Assembly: GCA_023423215.1 (NCBI GenBank)
Contig: JAFAFZ010000173.1
Coordinates: forward strand, 1-7,751
DNA: 7,751 nucleotides
DNA from: Actinomycetes bacterium
GTDB lineage: Bacteria; Actinomycetota; Acidimicrobiia; Acidimicrobiales; Microtrichaceae
Direction: 5' to 3'
A program made the position numbers and the translations under genes. Shown piece by piece: positions 5,285 through 7,751 of the stretch; position 1 is the first letter of the stretch, and every line of letters starts with the position of its first letter. The notes under the pieces were generated by a model. It saw only the letters and a list, made by a program, of their open reading frames with translations. It was not told where the DNA came from and searched no databases.

Positions 5285-5578
5285 CTAGTAGCCGAACTTC
5301 TCGCCGCGGTCCTCGGCGTCCGCCGCCTTCACGCCGTAGCCGAAGACGATCGCGGGGAGCAGGGTCGCGGAGCCGACCGCCATCAGGGCGATGATCACGG
5401 TCACGAGCCAGCTCGGGAAGTCGAGGATGAACGCCACGACGAAGAGCACGACGGCCCCGCCGAAGCACGAGTACCCGATCCGCGAGCCCAGATCGGACAG
5501 GCGACGGATGCGCTCGCGCCGCACCAGCACCGGGTCGTCCGGCGGCGGTGCGCTGGGGGGGTCGGAGGGCTCGGTCAC
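5285..5578 (-). CDS. Small two-helix membrane protein, unknown function
   Basis: A 97-residue protein that I do not recognise as a named family. The N-terminus is proline-rich and acidic (TEPSDPPSAPPPDDP), followed by a basic stretch RRERIRRLSDLGSRIGY. Two hydrophobic helices follow, about residues 38-54 (FGGAVVLFVVAFILDF) and 57-80 (LVTVIIALMAVGSATLLPAIVFGYG), with a very short Pro-Ser turn between them, and then a charged tail KAADAEDRGEKFGY. The GTG start at 5578 overlaps the glycosyltransferase stop as GTGA, so translation is likely coupled and the two proteins are probably made together. The hairpin-like topology with both ends on the same side, cytoplasmic by the positive-inside rule, is inferred. 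It could anchor or assist the glycosyltransferase at the membrane, but nothing in the sequence proves it. Confidence 0.85.
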   Translation of the reverse strand: MTEPSDPPSAPPPDDPVLVRRERIRRLSDLGSRIGYSCFGGAVVLFVVAFILDFPSWLVTVIIALMAVGSATLLPAIVFGYGVKAADAEDRGEKFGY

Positions 5579-6645
5579 GGCAACCAGCCTGCCTCATCCA
5601 GCACGGCGTGCAGCGAGGTGCGCATGCGTCCGAGCGAGAAGTGCTCGCTGGCGACACGCTCGTTACGATCGAGCAGCGCGACGACCTCGGGTGCGTCGGG
5701 TGCGGCGAGCGCGGCGGCGGTGCGCTCCACCTCGGTCGGCGTGAACCAGTCGAAGCCCAGGGCGCGCAGCTCGCGTGCGACGGGGTAGTCCCCGACGGTG
5801 ACGGTGCGGCGGTGCAGGGCGGCCTCGATGGGCGGGTTGCCGAACCCCTCCCAGGTCGAGGGGAAGGCGATGTGGTCCGCTGCGGCGTAGATGCCCTCGA
5901 CGTCGGTCCAGGGCTCGTGGACGACCGGGCACCGCGCGGCGCCGAGGACGCGGGCGAGCTCGTCGCCGTAGCCCTCTTCCGCGGGGCCGAGCAGCCAGTA
6001 GGTGGCGCCGAGCTCCTCGGCCAGGCGCACCGCGGCGGGCACGTCCTTGCGCTCGATCGCCCGCACCGGGTGAGCGACCACCAGGGCGTCGGACCGCAGA
6101 CCGACCGAGCGCCGCACCTCGGTGCGCAGCTCTCGACGACGTGCGGGGCTCATGCGCTCGGCGCTCGCGAAGCCGTTGTAGATGACCGCTGCGTGGATGC
6201 CGCGCTCGCCGAGCTGGTCGCGCAGCAGGCGGTTGATGGCCACGTGGCGCCACGCCGGGTCGGTCGCCGGCAGCTCGGTGATGTGGGCGAAGCGCTCGCG
6301 GTGCCACGGCGGATCGTGGTGGTGCAGCAGCGCCGGGCGCTCGCGCAGGACCTGCGCCAGGGCGCGCGACGCCGGCAGGTTGAGCGGGATGGTCAGCAGG
6401 TTCTCGACGACCACCAGGTCGACGTCCGCCAGCGCGGCCTCGAGCTGCTCGACGAGCGAGTCGTGGTCGCCCTCGACGGCGTCGATGGCCAGGCCCGGCA
6501 CGACCCGGTCGACGCCGCTGCCCGAGGCGACGGTGCAGGTGGCGAAGCCGAACTGCTCGAACGCCGCCATCCAGGTGCGGGCGACGACCGAGACGCCGTC
6601 GGTCATGCCGAAGCGGAAGGACACGAACGCGGCGCGGGGGGCCAT
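5575..6645 (-). CDS. GT4-type glycosyltransferase (GT-B fold)
   Basis: A 356-residue cytoplasmic or membrane-associated enzyme expected to transfer a sugar from a nucleotide-sugar donor with retention of configuration (GT4 knowledge). The N-terminal Rossmann half opens with AAFVSFRFGMTDGVSVVARTW, the glycine-containing loop typical of GT4 enzymes, and includes LLHHHDPPW and VIYNGF near mid-protein. The C-terminal donor half has HPVRAIERKDV, with the Arg/Lys pair that usually contacts the diphosphate, and the E-x7-E element EGFGNPPIE (266-274) in FPSTWEGFGNPPIEAAL. ATG 6645 is chosen because TAACGT lies 9 nt upstream; GTG 6654 would add three residues and abuts that box. No signal peptide or membrane helix is seen. 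The donor and acceptor are unknown. It is divergent from a GH63-like glycosidase, and its stop overlaps the next gene's start. Confidence 0.92.
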   Translation of the reverse strand: MAPRAAFVSFRFGMTDGVSVVARTWMAAFEQFGFATCTVASGSGVDRVVPGLAIDAVEGDHDSLVEQLEAALADVDLVVVENLLTIPLNLPASRALAQVLRERPALLHHHDPPWHRERFAHITELPATDPAWRHVAINRLLRDQLGERGIHAAVIYNGFASAERMSPARRRELRTEVRRSVGLRSDALVVAHPVRAIERKDVPAAVRLAEELGATYWLLGPAEEGYGDELARVLGAARCPVVHEPWTDVEGIYAAADHIAFPSTWEGFGNPPIEAALHRRTVTVGDYPVARELRALGFDWFTPTEVERTAAALAAPDAPEVVALLDRNERVASEHFSLGRMRTSLHAVLDEAGWLP

Positions 6646-6654
6646 GGCGGGCAC

Positions 6655-6664
6655 ACGTTAGGGT
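6655..6664. promoter_or_regulatory. Bidirectional promoter core with overlapping -10 boxes
   Basis: The 10 bases ACGTTAGGGT hold TAACGT on the minus strand (6655-6660, 9 nt before the glycosyltransferase ATG) and TAGGGT on the plus strand (6659-6664, 7 nt before the glycosidase ATG). They share the central TA. Only 26 bp separate the two start codons, with no room for ordinary leaders, so both transcripts should be leaderless. The same geometry and the 11-mer TAGGGTCCGCA occur at the ppa start. Confidence 0.55.
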
Positions 6665-6671
6665 CCGCAGC

Positions 6672-7751
6672 ATGTCGTCATGGAGTCCGGCCGAAGCCGG
6701 CGCCGGGCCGCCCCCACCCGGTGAGCGCGCCGCCGTGCGCACCTCGGCACGTTCGGTGCTCGACGCGCAGTGGCGTGAGCCGGGCTTCACCTGCCCGAAC
6801 GCGTCGACGTACCCCTGGCTGTGGCTCTGGGACTCGTGCTTCCACTCGGTCGTCTGGGCCGAGCTCGGCGAGCCGGCGCGGGCGACGAGCGAGCTGGCGA
6901 TGGCGCTCGGCGGGCAGGGTCCGTCCGGGTTCGTGCCGCACCTGCAGTACCTGGACGGCTCGACCGATCACCAGGGGTTCTGGGGCCGTCCGGCGACGTC
7001 GTCCATCACGCAACCGCCGATCTACGGCTGGACCGTCGCTGAGCTGACGCGTCGCGGCATCGAGGTCCCCACGGACACCGTCGAGCGGGCGGCGGCGGGG
7101 TTGCGCTTCCTGTTCGAGCGTCGCCGTCGCAGCGCCGCCGGGCTCATCGAGCTGGCGCATCCCTGGGAGTCGGGGTGCGACCACAGCCCCCGCTGGGATG
7201 ACCTGATGCGCGCCGCCGACGCCACCGGTCCCGACCCCTACGACGAGGTGCAGTGGTTCCGCCGCAAGGGCGAGCTCGTCGAGAGCGTGCACCACGACCC
7301 GACCGGGGCACCGCTGTGGAACGACGAGTTCCCCGTGGGCTCCGTCGCGTTCAGCGCCATGACGGTGTTCTGCGCGGACGAGCTGGCGTCGGTCACGGGC
7401 GACGCGTCGCTTGCGCGGCTGGCCGACGAGGTGCGCGACGCGCTGGCCGACCGGTGGGAGCCGGGTCGACGCACCTGGCTCGACGACGGTCCGACGGCCT
7501 CGGGCTCAGGCCGCATACGCACCGCCGAGGCGCTGCTCCCGCTGCTCGTCGAGCGACGCGACGACGTCGTCGACGCGGTGGTCGCCGAGCTGGGCGACGA
7601 CCGGGCGCTCGGCGGGGCGTACGGACCGGCGCAGGTGCACCGCGACGAGCCGACCTACCGGCCCGGCAGCTACTGGCGTGGGCCGAGCTGGCCGCAGCTC
7701 GACCTGCTGCTCTGGATCGGGTTGCGGCGCGCCGGCCGCTCGGACGCGGCG
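6672..7751 (+). CDS. GH63-like (alpha/alpha)6 glycosidase, 3' end outside window
   Basis: The first 360 codons of a gene that stays open to the window edge. It resembles the GH63/mannosylglycerate-hydrolase-like group, which hydrolyses alpha-glucosides or alpha-mannosides such as glucosylglycerate or mannosylglycerate (family knowledge; substrate unproven). Visible family elements are YPWLWLWDSCFHSVVWAEL (47-65), GPSGFVPHLQYL (83-94), SITQPPIYGWTVAEL (111-125), HPWESGCDHSPRWDD (163-177) with Asp170 as the likely general acid, and YWRGPSWPQLDLLLWIGL (334-351). The catalytic base, usually a Glu farther on, would lie past the window. No signal peptide is seen, so an intracellular enzyme is likely. 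ATG 6672 is chosen because TAGGGT lies 7 nt before it; there is no Shine-Dalgarno site. It is divergent from the glycosyltransferase. Confidence 0.85.
   Translation, partial: MSSWSPAEAGAGPPPPGERAAVRTSARSVLDAQWREPGFTCPNASTYPWLWLWDSCFHSVVWAELGEPARATSELAMALGGQGPSGFVPHLQYLDGSTDHQGFWGRPATSSITQPPIYGWTVAELTRRGIEVPTDTVERAAAGLRFLFERRRRSAAGLIELAHPWESGCDHSPRWDDLMRAADATGPDPYDEVQWFRRKGELVESVHHDPTGAPLWNDEFPVGSVAFSAMTVFCADELASVTGDASLARLADEVRDALADRWEPGRRTWLDDGPTASGSGRIRTAEALLPLLVERRDDVVDAVVAELGDDRALGGAYGPAQVHRDEPTYRPGSYWRGPSWPQLDLLLWIGLRRAGRSDAA

Noticed and set aside
6855..6872. Near match to the GCGA-loop repeat inside the glycosidase gene
   Set aside because: It lacks two bases of the core and encodes ordinary in-frame residues, so it is a chance GC-rich similarity.
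1..7751. CRISPR arrays, insertion sequences, tRNA or rRNA genes, phage or defence genes
   Set aside because: I looked for spaced repeats, transposase motifs, cloverleaf-like arms and known defence domains and saw none.

Overview
This is a GC-rich window with dense, short-gapped genes and frequent GTG starts. It looks like a chromosomal segment of an actinobacterium, possibly of the Acidimicrobiia; the class is a guess from gene content and style. Most genes (yihY-like, ppa, tetR, the glycosyltransferase, the glycosidase) lack a Shine-Dalgarno sequence. Each has a TAnnnT hexamer 7-9 nt before the start codon, the arrangement expected of leaderless actinobacterial genes. Only the methyltransferase and the secreted protease have a clear purine-rich ribosome site.

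Layout. 1-181: no gene seen; holds two copies of an 18-nt direct repeat. 182-874 (-): class I SAM-dependent methyltransferase. 875-1050: divergent intergenic region with two tandem TGCCG-N3-CGGCA dyads. 1051-2076 (+): YihY/BrkB-family membrane protein. 2077-2155: short convergent gap with a GC hairpin that matches the repeat at the left end. 2156-2650 (-): family I inorganic pyrophosphatase. 2751-3335 (-): TetR-family regulator, with a 20-bp operator-like dyad covering its -10 box and start codon. 3476-5056 (-): S1C (HtrA/DegP-like) trypsin-PDZ lipoprotein with an extra C-terminal domain. 5057-5284: intergenic region with hairpins and the likely protease promoter. 5285-6645 (-): two-gene unit of a GT4-type glycosyltransferase and a small two-helix membrane protein, joined by a GTGA stop/start overlap. 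6672-7751 (+): divergent GH63-like (alpha/alpha)6 glycosidase, cut by the window end.

How the genes work together. The clearest pairing is the glycosyltransferase and the glycosidase: their start codons are 26 bp apart and their putative -10 boxes overlap, so they may be co-expressed and act on a related glycoside. The protease is an envelope enzyme. The pyrophosphatase is housekeeping. The TetR protein probably represses itself; no target gene other than its own is evident here. I see no defence system, CRISPR array, prophage, insertion sequence, tRNA or rRNA. The most interesting content is regulatory architecture rather than a new multigene system.
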